Shown one piece after another: positions 1 to 8,247 of a DNA stretch of 45,665 nucleotides. The first letter of the stretch is position 1, and each line of letters starts with the position of its first letter. This DNA comes from Fusobacterium sp. (GTDB lineage Bacteria > Fusobacteriota > Fusobacteriia > Fusobacteriales > Fusobacteriaceae): positions 1 through 45,665 of the forward strand of contig NZ_JAWDXO010000024.1 of the NCBI RefSeq assembly GCF_032477075.1, in the 5' to 3' direction. The notes below the pieces were generated by a model, which saw only the letters and a program-made list of their open reading frames with translations, was not told where the DNA came from and did no database searches. A program made the translations under genes and the position numbers.

Positions 1-40
1 TATATAGTTTCAAGTGTCTGTTGAAAAAGATAGATACACA

Positions 41-158
41 GCTTGGTAAGAATAGCTGCGGGGGTACACCTGGTCCCATACCGAACCCAGAAGTTAAGCT
101 CGTAAACGCTGAAAGTACTTGGAGGGAAGCCTCCCGGGAGGATAGGTACTTGCCAAGC
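41..158 (+). rRNA. rrf: 5S ribosomal RNA, copy 1
   Basis: This is a 118-nt 5S rRNA gene. The conserved core (ggtcccataccgaaccc, then gaagttaagc) lies at about 71-98. The ends pair as helix I over 10 bp (41-50 with 149-158). Helix II pairs 57-62 with 99-104, and the helix IV hairpin ggagg-gaag-cctcc follows. It probably closes a 16S-23S-5S operon whose larger genes lie left of the window. Bases 1-40 look like 23S-5S spacer, and I see no 23S sequence in them. Confidence 0.95.
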
Positions 159-188
159 TTTTTAATTAAAAGTAAATAGTTTATATAT

Positions 189-306
189 GCTTAGTGAAAA
201 TAGCTATGGAGGTACACCTGGTCCCATACCGAACCCAGAAGTTAAGCCCATAAACGCTGAAAGTACTTGGAGGGAAGCTTTCTGGGAGGATAGGAATTTG
301 CTAAGC
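189..306 (+). rRNA. rrf: 5S ribosomal RNA, copy 2 (diverged)
   Basis: This second 5S gene lies 30 bp after the first, in the same orientation and with the same length. It differs at about 14 positions. The universal loop sequences are unchanged. Several differences come in pairs that keep the helices: helix I G45-C154 becomes A193-U302 and G50-C149 becomes A198-U297, and helix II C59-G102 becomes U207-A250. Helix IV is weakened to G-U pairs, and A210 opposite C247 is a mismatch. It could be functional or an early relic; the covariation favours function. Confidence 0.88.
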
Positions 307-408
307 TTTTTTAATTGTTATATATAAAAAATATAGTAACTATTATTAAGTAATATGATTTTTAATAAAATAAGTAAAAAGTTAATAAATTTAATCAAAA
401 AATGAAAA

Positions 409-444
409 AAAGAGTTCCATTTTGTTGGAATTCTTTTATTTTTT
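409..444 (+). terminator. rRNA-side terminator
   Basis: The hairpin pairs 409-419 (aaagagttcca) with 426-436, an 11-bp stem containing one G-U pair, and is followed by a T-rich run (tattttttt). It lies about 100 bp after the second 5S gene, so it probably ends the rRNA transcript. The opposite strand is also T-rich after the stem, so it may work both ways. The rest of 307-558 shows nothing else I can support. Confidence 0.7.
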
Positions 445-558
445 GAAAACTGTTTTTCATTCTTTAAATATGATATGAAGAATGATATTAATGAAGTCAT
501 TTGAATTCTTTAAACATTAAAAATATGTATCATTTATTAGTAAAAAAACTATTTAGTT

Positions 559-588
559 TTGATAGTTTCTATGTTATTATAATATAAA
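559..588 (+). promoter_or_regulatory. Putative hydCBA promoter
   Basis: TTGATA (559-564) and TATAAA (583-588) are 18 bp apart, about 40 bp before the hydC ribosome binding site. An inverted repeat aaaact-attt-agtttt (545-560) runs into the -35 box and could be an operator. An alternative -10, TATAAT at 578-583, has no good -35 partner. Confidence 0.45.
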
Positions 589-631
589 TAGAATTAAAAT
601 CTTACACAATTAAATGAGGAGGGGTCAAAAA

Positions 632-1126
632 ATGATATGTAAAGATAATATTGGGTTTAAAGAACTAAAAAGTTATATATCAACATTTGAGGATAAAAAA
701 AGTGCTCTTATTATAGTTCTACACAAAGCTCAAGAAATTTTTGGATATATTCCAACTGAAGTCCAGGAATTCATAGCTGAGAAATTGGAAATTCCAGTAG
801 CAAAAGTATATGGGGTAGTAAGTTTTTATAACTTCTTTTCTATGGAGCCAAAGGGAAAATATCAAATATCTGTATGTACAGGTACAGCATGCTATGTTAG
901 AGGAGCAGGGAAAGTTCTAGAGAATCTTGAAAAAGAACTTGATATAGGAGTAGGAGGAGTTACTAAAGATGGACTTTTCTCTCTTGATTGTTTAAGATGT
1001 GTGGGAGCATGTGGATTAGCTCCAGTAGTTATTGTTGGTAAGGAAGTTCATGGAAAGGTAAAACCAACTGATATAAAAAAATTAATTGAAACTTATATGG
1101 AAAAGGAAAGACAAGAGAACGCTTAA
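632..1126 (+). CDS. hydC: Electron-bifurcating [FeFe] hydrogenase subunit C (NuoE-like)
   Basis: This is a 164-residue thioredoxin-fold [2Fe-2S] protein of the NuoE/24-kDa family. The cluster ligands are visible as CTGTACYVRGA and, about 35 residues later, CLRCVGACGLAP. In HydABC hydrogenases this subunit works with HydB in electron transfer from NADH. I chose ATG 632 over ATG 614 because a strong AGGAGGGG lies at 616-624, just before 632 and overlapping the upstream ATG. It is the first gene of hydC-hydB-hydA, with hydB following after 37 bp. By sequence alone it could be the E subunit of another NADH-linked complex, but the neighbouring HydA settles the assignment. Confidence 0.92.
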   Translation: MICKDNIGFKELKSYISTFEDKKSALIIVLHKAQEIFGYIPTEVQEFIAEKLEIPVAKVYGVVSFYNFFSMEPKGKYQISVCTGTACYVRGAGKVLENLEKELDIGVGGVTKDGLFSLDCLRCVGACGLAPVVIVGKEVHGKVKPTDIKKLIETYMEKERQENA

Positions 1127-1163
1127 ATTTGGGGAAATACAAGTAATTATTCAGGAGGGACTA

Positions 1164-2948
1164 ATGAACTGCAATAAGAAAATTTTGATATGTGGCGGAA
1201 CAGGTTGCTTATCATCTAAAAGCGATGAGATAAAGATAAACTTAGAAAAATATATAGCTGAGTATAATGTGAAAGATGTAGAAGTGGTTCTTACAGGATG
1301 TTTTGGTTTTTGTGAAAAAGGACCAATAGTAAAAATAATACCTGAAAATACATTCTATATAGAAGTAAAACCAGAAGATGCAGAAGAAATAATCAAGATA
1401 GATATAATAGATGGGGAAAAAATAGAAAGATTACTTTATGTAGATCCTAAAACTGAAGAACGTATTCATGACTCTAAAGATATGGAATTCTATCAAAAAC
1501 AAGAAAGAAGAGCTCTTAAAAATTGTGGAGTTATTGACCCTGAAAATATAGATGATTTCTTGAAAAATGATGGATATAAGGGAATAGAAAAAGTTTTAAA
1601 GACTATGAGTAATAGGGATGTAATAAAGGAGATATTTGCTTCTGGACTTAGAGGAAGAGGAGGAGGAGGATTCCTTACTGGTATCAAATGGGAGATTGCC
1701 TCTAATATAAAAGATGAACAAAAATATATTGTATGTAATGCTGATGAGGGAGACCCAGGAGCATTTATGGATAGATCTATACTGGAAGGAGATCCTCATT
1801 CAGTAATAGAAGGAATGATGATAGCTGGATATGCTATTGGAGCTACAGAAGGTCTAGTATATATCAGAGCTGAGTATCCTTTAGCTATTCATAGATTATC
1901 AGTTGCTATAGAATCTGCAAGAAAAAAAGGATTTTTAGGAAAAAATATATTAGGAAGCGATTTTGAGTTTGATATTGAATTAAAATTTGGAGCAGGAGCC
2001 TTTGTATGTGGAGAAGAAACTGCTCTTATTCATTCAATGGAAGGAAGAAGAGGGGAGCCCACTTCTAAGCCCCCATATCCAGCAGAAAAAGGATTTTGGG
2101 ATAAACCTACAGTAGTAAATAATGTTGAAACTTTGGTAAATGTACCAGGAATACTTTTACATGGAAAAGAGTGGTTCAGAGAAGTGGGAACTGAAAAATC
2201 TCCAGGAACAAAAGTATTTGCTTTAGCAGGAAAAATTAATAATGTGGGACTTGTTGAGGTTCCTATGGGAATAACTTTAAGAGAAATAATATTTGAAATT
2301 GGTGGAGGAATCAAAGATAATAAAAAATTTAAGGCAGTACAGACAGGAGGGCCATCTGGAGGATGTCTGACTGAAAAAGACCTTGATACTCCAATAGATT
2401 TTGATACTTTAAGTAAAAAAGGTTCTATCATGGGATCTGGAGGAATGGTAGTAATGGATGAAGATGACTGTATGGTTGCCATTGCAAAATTCTTCCTGGA
2501 ATTTACTCTTGATGAATCTTGTGGGAAATGTACACCTTGCAGAGTGGGAAATACAAGACTTTATGAAATGCTTGATAAAATAACTCAAGGAAGAGGGACA
2601 TTGGAAGATCTTCATCTTTTACAAGAGTTATCTGAAGGAATAAAAGCAACTTCTCTATGTGGATTGGGGCAAACATCTGCTAATCCTGTTCTTTCTACAT
2701 TAGCTCAATTTTATGATGAATATGTTGAGCATGTAGTGGATAAGAGATGTGCTGCTGGAGCATGTCAAAAACTTATTACATATTCTATTACAGATAAATG
2801 TATTGGATGTACAGCTTGTGCAAGAGTATGTCCAATAGATGCTATTACAGGTACTGTAAAACACAGACATGAAATAAATAATGAAATCTGTATAAAATGT
2901 GGAGCTTGCTATGAGACTTGTAAATTCGGTGCAATTGTAAAACTATAA
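1164..2948 (+). CDS. hydB: Electron-bifurcating [FeFe] hydrogenase subunit B (NuoF-like)
   Basis: This is a 594-residue flavoprotein subunit that binds NADH and FMN. In order it has: an N-terminal thioredoxin-like [2Fe-2S] domain (CGGTGC, then GCFGFCEKGP); the glycine-rich FMN loop (GRGGGGFLTGIKWE); the NADH region (GAGAFVCGEETALIHS); an SLBB stretch; the [4Fe-4S] motif ESCGKCTPCRVG with a later Cys in SLCGLGQ; and a C-terminal ferredoxin domain with two CxxCxxCxxxCP-type clusters (CIGCTACARVCP and CIKCGACYETC). The extra N- and C-terminal domains distinguish HydB from plain NuoF. ATG 1164 has AGGAGG at 1153-1158; a longer in-frame extension upstream has no ribosome binding site. Confidence 0.94.
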   Translation: MNCNKKILICGGTGCLSSKSDEIKINLEKYIAEYNVKDVEVVLTGCFGFCEKGPIVKIIPENTFYIEVKPEDAEEIIKIDIIDGEKIERLLYVDPKTEERIHDSKDMEFYQKQERRALKNCGVIDPENIDDFLKNDGYKGIEKVLKTMSNRDVIKEIFASGLRGRGGGGFLTGIKWEIASNIKDEQKYIVCNADEGDPGAFMDRSILEGDPHSVIEGMMIAGYAIGATEGLVYIRAEYPLAIHRLSVAIESARKKGFLGKNILGSDFEFDIELKFGAGAFVCGEETALIHSMEGRRGEPTSKPPYPAEKGFWDKPTVVNNVETLVNVPGILLHGKEWFREVGTEKSPGTKVFALAGKINNVGLVEVPMGITLREIIFEIGGGIKDNKKFKAVQTGGPSGGCLTEKDLDTPIDFDTLSKKGSIMGSGGMVVMDEDDCMVAIAKFFLEFTLDESCGKCTPCRVGNTRLYEMLDKITQGRGTLEDLHLLQELSEGIKATSLCGLGQTSANPVLSTLAQFYDEYVEHVVDKRCAAGACQKLITYSITDKCIGCTACARVCPIDAITGTVKHRHEINNEICIKCGACYETCKFGAIVKL

Positions 2949-2974
2949 TATTTCTGATGAGGTGAACGAATAAA

Positions 2975-4732
2975 ATGAGAATGATAAGACTTAAGATAGA
3001 TGGAAAAATAGTACTGGCACCAGAAGGGACAACTATACTGAATGCAGCATTAAAAGCTGGTATACATATTCCGCACTTGTGCTATATGCAAATGGATGAT
3101 ATTGGATATAAAAATAACTGTGCATCATGCAGAGTTTGTGTAGTAGAAGTAAAAGGAATGAACAGGCTTCTTCCTTCTTGTACAACTCCAATAGTTGAAG
3201 GAATGGAAGTAGTAACTAACTCTCTTCAAGTAATGCAGAAAAGAAGAATGGTAGTAGAACTTATGCTTTCAGATCATCCAAAAGATTGCTTAATATGCGG
3301 AAAAAATGGAGAATGTGAACTTCAGAAACTTGCTATCTCTTTTGGACTGAGAGAAATGAGATTTGAAGGAAAGGAAGCAATTCATGATAAACAGCATTCG
3401 ATTTCTATAACTAGAGATATCACAAAATGTATCATGTGCAGAAGATGTGAAACTATGTGTGGAGATATTCAAACTTGTGGAATTCTTACAGGAATAGATA
3501 GAGGATTCAATGTTGTAGTTAATACAGCTTTTAATAGAAATCTTATTGAAACTGACTGTACTTTCTGTGGGCAGTGTGTAGCTGTATGCCCAGTTGGAGC
3601 ATTGTATGAAACTGATAATAGTTTTAAATTATCTCGTGACCTTATAAATCCTAATAAAAAAGTTATAGTGCAAGTTGCTCCAGCTGTAAGAGTAGCCATT
3701 GGGGAACTTTTTGGAATACCTGCTGGAACAGACTCAACTGGAAAAATGGTTACAGCCCTTAAAAAATTAGGGTTTGATGGAGTATTTGATACAAATTTTG
3801 CAGCAGATATAACTATAATGGAAGAAGCTACAGAATTAAAACATAGATTAGATGATTATTTAGCTGGAAATAAAGATATAAAACTTCCATTATTTACTTC
3901 TTGCTGTCCATCATGGGTAAGATTTGTAGAGCTTAATTTCCCAGAAATGTTAGATAATCTTTCAACTACAAGATCACCACAACAGATATTTGGGTCTTTA
4001 GCAAAGCATGTATGGGCTGAAAAAATGGGAATAGATAAAAAAGATCTTGTATGTGTATCTATAATGCCTTGTATTTCTAAGAAATATGAAGCATCTAGAG
4101 AAGAATTTACAGTTGAGCAAAACCCAGATGTAGATTATTCATTAACTACAAGAGAGCTTGGAAGAATTTTAAAACAATATAATATAGACTTTAATTCACT
4201 TCAAGAAAGCGAATTTGATTCACCTATGGGGAAATCTACAGGAGCAGCAGATATTTTTGGTAGAACTGGAGGAGTTATGGAAGCTGCTTCAAGAACATTG
4301 TATGAATGGGCTACTGGAACTAAACTGGAAGATGTAGATTTTGTTCCTATGAGAGGGTTTGAAGAATTAAGAGTAGCAGAAGTAAAAGTTGGAGGTGAAA
4401 CTCTTAGACTTGCTGTAGTTCATGGATTAGGAGCTGCCAGAAAAGTTGTAGAAAAAATAAAATCTGGAGAAGAAAATTTTCATGCTGTAGAAGTGATGGC
4501 ATGTAAAGGTGGATGTGTAGGTGGAGGAGGACAACCGTACCACCATGGAAACTTTGATATTGTAAAAACAAGAGCAGCAGCTATTCAAAATATAGATTAT
4601 CACAAAGAAATAAGAACATCTCATAATAATAGATATGTTATAGATCTTTATAGAGAATCATTAGGAAAACCTTATGGAGTTATGACACATAAACTTTTCC
4701 ATACTCACTATATAGATAGAAAAAATAAATAA
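2975..4732 (+). CDS. hydA: Electron-bifurcating [FeFe] hydrogenase, catalytic subunit
   Basis: This 585-residue protein carries the H-cluster that makes or oxidises H2. Residues 1-75 are a [2Fe-2S] ferredoxin domain (C36, C49, C52, C69). A His-ligated [4Fe-4S] site follows (H101, C105, C108, C114), then two [4Fe-4S] sites (C152-C162 and C195-C205). The three H-cluster motifs are TSCCPSW (308-314), MPCISKK (364-370) and VMACKGGCVGGGGQP (507-521). The cluster ligands are C311, C366, C510 and C514, and the proton-relay cysteine is C310. The ribosome binding site gaggtga is at 2959-2965. Together with hydB and hydC it forms a trimer that couples NADH and reduced ferredoxin to H2. The maturases HydE, HydF and HydG are not in the window. 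Confidence 0.95.
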   Translation: MRMIRLKIDGKIVLAPEGTTILNAALKAGIHIPHLCYMQMDDIGYKNNCASCRVCVVEVKGMNRLLPSCTTPIVEGMEVVTNSLQVMQKRRMVVELMLSDHPKDCLICGKNGECELQKLAISFGLREMRFEGKEAIHDKQHSISITRDITKCIMCRRCETMCGDIQTCGILTGIDRGFNVVVNTAFNRNLIETDCTFCGQCVAVCPVGALYETDNSFKLSRDLINPNKKVIVQVAPAVRVAIGELFGIPAGTDSTGKMVTALKKLGFDGVFDTNFAADITIMEEATELKHRLDDYLAGNKDIKLPLFTSCCPSWVRFVELNFPEMLDNLSTTRSPQQIFGSLAKHVWAEKMGIDKKDLVCVSIMPCISKKYEASREEFTVEQNPDVDYSLTTRELGRILKQYNIDFNSLQESEFDSPMGKSTGAADIFGRTGGVMEAASRTLYEWATGTKLEDVDFVPMRGFEELRVAEVKVGGETLRLAVVHGLGAARKVVEKIKSGEENFHAVEVMACKGGCVGGGGQPYHHGNFDIVKTRAAAIQNIDYHKEIRTSHNNRYVIDLYRESLGKPYGVMTHKLFHTHYIDRKNK

Positions 4733-4738
4733 CAAATA

Positions 4739-4768
4739 AAAGCAGGATTGATACTGATCCTGCTTTTT
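4739..4768. terminator. Terminator between hydA and the RpiR gene
   Basis: The hairpin aaagcaggat (4739-4748) pairs with atcctgcttt (4757-4766) and is followed by T's. It sits between two convergent genes, and the reverse strand is also T-rich after the stem, so it probably serves both. Confidence 0.85.
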
Positions 4769-4774
4769 GTATAT

Positions 4775-5629
4775 TTAATATTCACCATTTTGTTCCAGAT
4801 ACTTTTCCATTTTCATAAGACGTTTTTTATTTTCTACTATGTTCTTTCTGCTCACTAGAGCAACAATTGTTTCTATGTTCATTAGAGAACTGGTATATGA
4901 ATTATAAAAACTAAAATTTTCTACACTATTAATTATAACCTTATCTACTTTCTGTGCTATTGGGGAGGTATAAAAGTCAGTAAAAGAAATTATTTTAGCT
5001 CCAGTATCTCTTGCCATTTGAACAGCAAACTTTGTATTCTGTGAATAGCGATTGAAAGAGATAGCAATAACCACATCACTTTTATTGAGATCAATAAGTC
5101 TGTCAACAATAGGCCCATTATCATTTAAAACAAAAACATTAGGTCTTATACAGGAAAGCATTATTCCAAATGTAGAAGCAAGACCTGCACAGGCACGGTA
5201 TCCTACAATAAATACTCTTTTAGCTTTTGAAATGATATCAGCAGTTTCTATAAATTTTTTATCCTCTTTAGTGGAGATATCAGCAGTAATATTTTTTAGT
5301 ACATTCTGTCTAAATGCTTTAATTAATTCAACTTCAGAAAGCTTATCATATTGTTCTATTTTTTCATAAGGAATTTCCCTTACATCAAAAGATGGTTCTT
5401 GATCAGCAATCTCCATTTGCAAGGCTTTTTTAAATGCTGAAAAGTTTTCAAATCCGATTTTTTTTGATAATCTGACTACAGATGAAGGGCTTACATTAAG
5501 AATTTCAGCTATTTCATTGGAAGTAAGAAAACAGGTTGTTTTTTTATTGCGAAGTATATAATCTAATATTATTTTATCTTTATTAGTAAGATCAGATTTA
5601 TATGAAGAATTTTCAATAGTAGTTTTCAT
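4775..5629 (-). CDS. MurR/RpiR-family transcriptional regulator
   Basis: This is a 284-residue regulator. Residues 1-80 are the RpiR-type helix-turn-helix (FLTSNEIAEILNVSPSSVVRLSKKIG, about 35-60). Residues about 125-260 are a SIS sugar-phosphate-binding domain (RVFIVGYRACAGLA, then DVVIAISFNRYSQNTKF). Members of the family sense phosphosugars and control sugar or cell-wall recycling genes; the ligand here is unknown. On its strand AGGAG lies about 8 bp before the ATG. It is divergent from the MATE transporter, and a palindrome lies between the two promoters, so autoregulation and control of the MATE operon are likely but inferred. Confidence 0.88.
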   Translation of the reverse strand: MKTTIENSSYKSDLTNKDKIILDYILRNKKTTCFLTSNEIAEILNVSPSSVVRLSKKIGFENFSAFKKALQMEIADQEPSFDVREIPYEKIEQYDKLSEVELIKAFRQNVLKNITADISTKEDKKFIETADIISKAKRVFIVGYRACAGLASTFGIMLSCIRPNVFVLNDNGPIVDRLIDLNKSDVVIAISFNRYSQNTKFAVQMARDTGAKIISFTDFYTSPIAQKVDKVIINSVENFSFYNSYTSSLMNIETIVALVSRKNIVENKKRLMKMEKYLEQNGEY

Positions 5630-5661
5630 AAGATTGCTCCTGTAAGAATTATTATGATAAT

Positions 5662-5690
5662 ATTTTAGTTTGCTCTGAGAATAATGTCAA
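5662..5690 (-). promoter_or_regulatory. Promoter of the RpiR gene
   Basis: Read on the minus strand, TTGACA (5690-5685) and TAAAAT (5667-5662) are 17 bp apart. The -10 box lies about 33 bp upstream of the start codon. This is close to a consensus sigma-70 promoter. Confidence 0.8.
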
Positions 5691-5706
5691 TAATAATTTA
5701 TTGACA
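5685..5706. promoter_or_regulatory. Palindrome spanning both divergent -35 boxes
   Basis: The inverted repeat tgtcaataa-taat-ttattgaca has 9-bp perfect arms. Each outer half is the TTGACA box of one of the divergent promoters. A dimeric repressor bound here would block both directions; the adjacent RpiR protein is the obvious candidate. The repeat is seen directly, but the operator role is inferred, and two TTGACA boxes facing away from each other supply 12 of the 18 paired bases on their own. Confidence 0.5.
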
Positions 5707-5729
5707 AAAAAAATGTATAGTGTTAAAAT
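5701..5729 (+). promoter_or_regulatory. Promoter of the MATE-FrhB operon
   Basis: TTGACA (5701-5706) and TAAAAT (5724-5729) are 17 bp apart, with TG at 5721-5722 giving an extended -10. The transcript would carry a leader of about 55 bases before the MATE start. Confidence 0.88.
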
Positions 5730-5791
5730 GATTTTAAAAAATCAAAATAAAATTAATAATGATTTCATAAAATCTTAGAAAGGCAATAAAT

Positions 5792-7135
5792 ATGAAAAAG
5801 ATGACAGAGGGGAATGTAACAAAAAATATTTTTTTCTTTGCAATACCTATATTTTTAGGGAATATTTTTCAACAGATGTATAATGCTGCAGATGCTGTAA
5901 TAGTAGGGAAATTCAGTGGAAAAGAGGCATTAGCAGCAGTGGGAACAGCTGGACCTATAATGAATATATTGATATTTTTTGTAATTGGTTTTTCATTGGG
6001 ATCAGCTATACTTATGGCTGAATTTTATGGTTCTGGAGATATGGAAAAATTAAAGAGAGAAATAGCAACAACAATAAAAGCAGGCATAATATTTATTTTT
6101 CTTCTTTCTATTATTGCATTATTTGGTACAAAATATATACTGATTTTAATGAAGACTCCACCAGAAATAATGAGAATGGCAGAAGATTATTTACAGATAA
6201 TAATAATAGGACTGGAATTTTCTTTTTTATATAATATATTATCTGCTGAAATGAGAGCTGTTGGAGATTCAAAAACACCTTTAGTTATATTGATAATATC
6301 AGTAATTTTAAATATTGGATTAGATATATATTTTATAAAAGAATTAAAGCTAGGAGTAAAGGGTGCTGCTTATGCAACTGTTATATCTCAAATAGCAGCA
6401 GTAATTATTTCAATTTTAAATATTTACTATAAAATGCCTGTTCTTAGATTAAAGGTAAAAGAATTTACAATAGACTTAATTTTGTTGAAAAAAACAATGT
6501 CATATAGCTTATCTTATGCAGTTCAGCAAACTATAATTTTCACAGGAGCTGTATTTGTACAAGGAGCAGTAAATCCTTTAGGAATAGACTCAATAGCAGC
6601 TTTTAATTCTGGATGCAGAATAGATGGATTTATACTTACTCCAGGAGATAGTATGGGAGCAGCTCTTACTACATTTATTTCTCAGAATAGAGGAGCTGGA
6701 AAAAATGAAAGGATATTTCAAGGTTTTAAAAGGGCTTTAACTATGTCATTATTATATTGTGTAATAACAGCAATATTTATATTTATTTTTTCAGAATCAA
6801 TTATGAAAATTTTTATTGATTCAAGTGAGATAGAAACAATATTTTTAGGAAAAATGTATTTAAGGACAATAGTCTTTTTTTATATACTTACAGCAATTTG
6901 TAATACATTGCAGGGATTTTTCAGAGGATTGGGAAGAATGGATGTAACTTTAGTGGCAACACTTATTCAAATTCCTATTAGAATAATCCTATCGTATATA
7001 CTTACAAAATATATAGGAATATCAGGAGTCGCTGTAGGAATGGGAATAGGGTGGATATTTATGGCAATATATGAAGCATATTTATATATGGGATACAGTA
7101 ACAAAAGGAGAGAAATAAATGGAATACATATTTGA
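5792..7135 (+). CDS. MATE-family multidrug/cation efflux transporter
   Basis: This is a 447-residue inner-membrane protein with about 12 hydrophobic segments. The MATE hallmarks are visible: an N-terminal IPIFLGNIFQQMYNAADAVI stretch, AALAAVGTAGPI-like residues after the first helix, and a repeat of the architecture in the second half (SYSLSYAVQQTIIFTGAVF; AFNSGCRIDGFI). The family exports drugs or metabolites in exchange for Na+ or H+; the substrate cannot be told from sequence. The length is normal. The ribosome binding site is agaaagg before ATG 5792. Its last 17 bases overlap the next gene, so the two are probably translated together. Confidence 0.9.
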   Translation: MKKMTEGNVTKNIFFFAIPIFLGNIFQQMYNAADAVIVGKFSGKEALAAVGTAGPIMNILIFFVIGFSLGSAILMAEFYGSGDMEKLKREIATTIKAGIIFIFLLSIIALFGTKYILILMKTPPEIMRMAEDYLQIIIIGLEFSFLYNILSAEMRAVGDSKTPLVILIISVILNIGLDIYFIKELKLGVKGAAYATVISQIAAVIISILNIYYKMPVLRLKVKEFTIDLILLKKTMSYSLSYAVQQTIIFTGAVFVQGAVNPLGIDSIAAFNSGCRIDGFILTPGDSMGAALTTFISQNRGAGKNERIFQGFKRALTMSLLYCVITAIFIFIFSESIMKIFIDSSEIETIFLGKMYLRTIVFFYILTAICNTLQGFFRGLGRMDVTLVATLIQIPIRIILSYILTKYIGISGVAVGMGIGWIFMAIYEAYLYMGYSNKRREINGIHI

Positions 7136-8234
7136 AAAGAAAGAGGATTGCTGCGGATGCAGTGCCTGCTATAATGTTTGCCCCAAAGAAGCAATAAAAA
7201 TGACAGCTGATAGAGAGGAATTTTTGTATCCTAAAATCAATCAATCTCTTTGTATAGATTGCCAATTGTGTAAAAAAATCTGTCCTGTTATAAATGAAAA
7301 GGAACTTAAAAATAAAGTTGAAGGAGATTTCTATTTGGCAATACACAAAAGTAATGATGTTCTTAAAAATTCAACTTCTGGAGGAGCTTTTACAGCTGTT
7401 TCAGATATTTTTTTAAAAGAGAATGGGATAATATGCGGAGTTGATTTTGATGATAATTTTTGTGTTGTACATAAAATGGCAGAAACAAGTGAAGAAAGAG
7501 ATAGATTTAGATTCTCTAAATATGTACAAAGTGAATTGGGAGATATTTTTATCCAAATAAAGAAAGAATTAATAGCTGGAAGAAAAATTTTATTTTCTGG
7601 AACTCCATGTCAATGTGCAGGACTTAAAGCCTATGTAGGCAATACATCCTTAAAGAAAAACTTATATATTTGTGACCTAATATGTCATAGTGTGCCAAGT
7701 CCATTTATTTGGGAAGAATTTAAAAAAATATTAGAAAAAGAAAATGGCGGAATACTTGATGAAGTACATTTTAGAACTAAAAAACTAGATTGGAGCAGAA
7801 GTAACAGCAATAAATCTTTTCTTTTTTCTACAACTGAAATGAATGATGTTCAAGGAGATGAAAGATTCTATAAAATGTTTTTTGGTCTGCTTTCAATAAG
7901 TCGTCCATCTTGTTCAGCATGCAGATTTACTGATACTCATAGAGTTTCAGATATAACAATTGCTGATTATTTTGGAATAGAAGAATTTTCTCCTGAAAAA
8001 TATGATAAGAGAGGACTTTCATTGGTTATTGTCAATAATGAAAAGGGAGAAGATATTCTTAATAAAATGAAAACTGATATGGAAATGGAAAAAAGAAAAA
8101 GTTCAGAGTCTGTAAAACATCAGCAGAGATTAAGTTGTCCAATATCTTATCCTGAAAATAGAGAAGAATTTTGGGACAATGTTATTGAAGTTGGATTGGA
8201 AGAAACAATGAAAAAATATAAGATATTTAAGTAA
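7119..8234 (+). CDS. FrhB/FdhB-like ferredoxin-domain protein (coenzyme F420 hydrogenase beta family)
   Basis: This is a 371-residue protein. Its N-terminus is a two-cluster ferredoxin domain (CCGCSACYNVCP, then CIDCQLCKKICP). The rest matches the coenzyme F420 hydrogenase/dehydrogenase beta-subunit family (STSGGAFTAVS, then LFSGTPCQCAGLKAYVG, CSACRFTDTHRVSDITIADYFG). True F420 is not expected in this kind of organism; bacterial members are flavin/FeS proteins of unknown reaction, often near polysaccharide genes. AGGAGAG at 7104-7110 lies inside the upstream MATE gene. Why it is coupled to a MATE transporter is not known. Confidence 0.82.
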   Translation: MEYIFEKKEDCCGCSACYNVCPKEAIKMTADREEFLYPKINQSLCIDCQLCKKICPVINEKELKNKVEGDFYLAIHKSNDVLKNSTSGGAFTAVSDIFLKENGIICGVDFDDNFCVVHKMAETSEERDRFRFSKYVQSELGDIFIQIKKELIAGRKILFSGTPCQCAGLKAYVGNTSLKKNLYICDLICHSVPSPFIWEEFKKILEKENGGILDEVHFRTKKLDWSRSNSNKSFLFSTTEMNDVQGDERFYKMFFGLLSISRPSCSACRFTDTHRVSDITIADYFGIEEFSPEKYDKRGLSLVIVNNEKGEDILNKMKTDMEMEKRKSSESVKHQQRLSCPISYPENREEFWDNVIEVGLEETMKKYKIFK

Positions 8235-8247
8235 GTAGAAAAAAATG

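Noticed and set aside
1..40. Possible 3' end of 23S rRNA
   Set aside because: I could not recognise any conserved 23S sequence in these 40 bases; they read as spacer.
318..500. A 60-codon minus-strand reading frame after the 5S genes
   Set aside because: It lies over the rRNA terminator hairpin, has no ribosome binding site that I trust, and its composition is just AT-rich sequence.
2030..2482. A 150-codon minus-strand reading frame inside hydB
   Set aside because: It is antisense to conserved hydB coding sequence, with Pro/Ser-rich shadow composition and no ribosome binding site.
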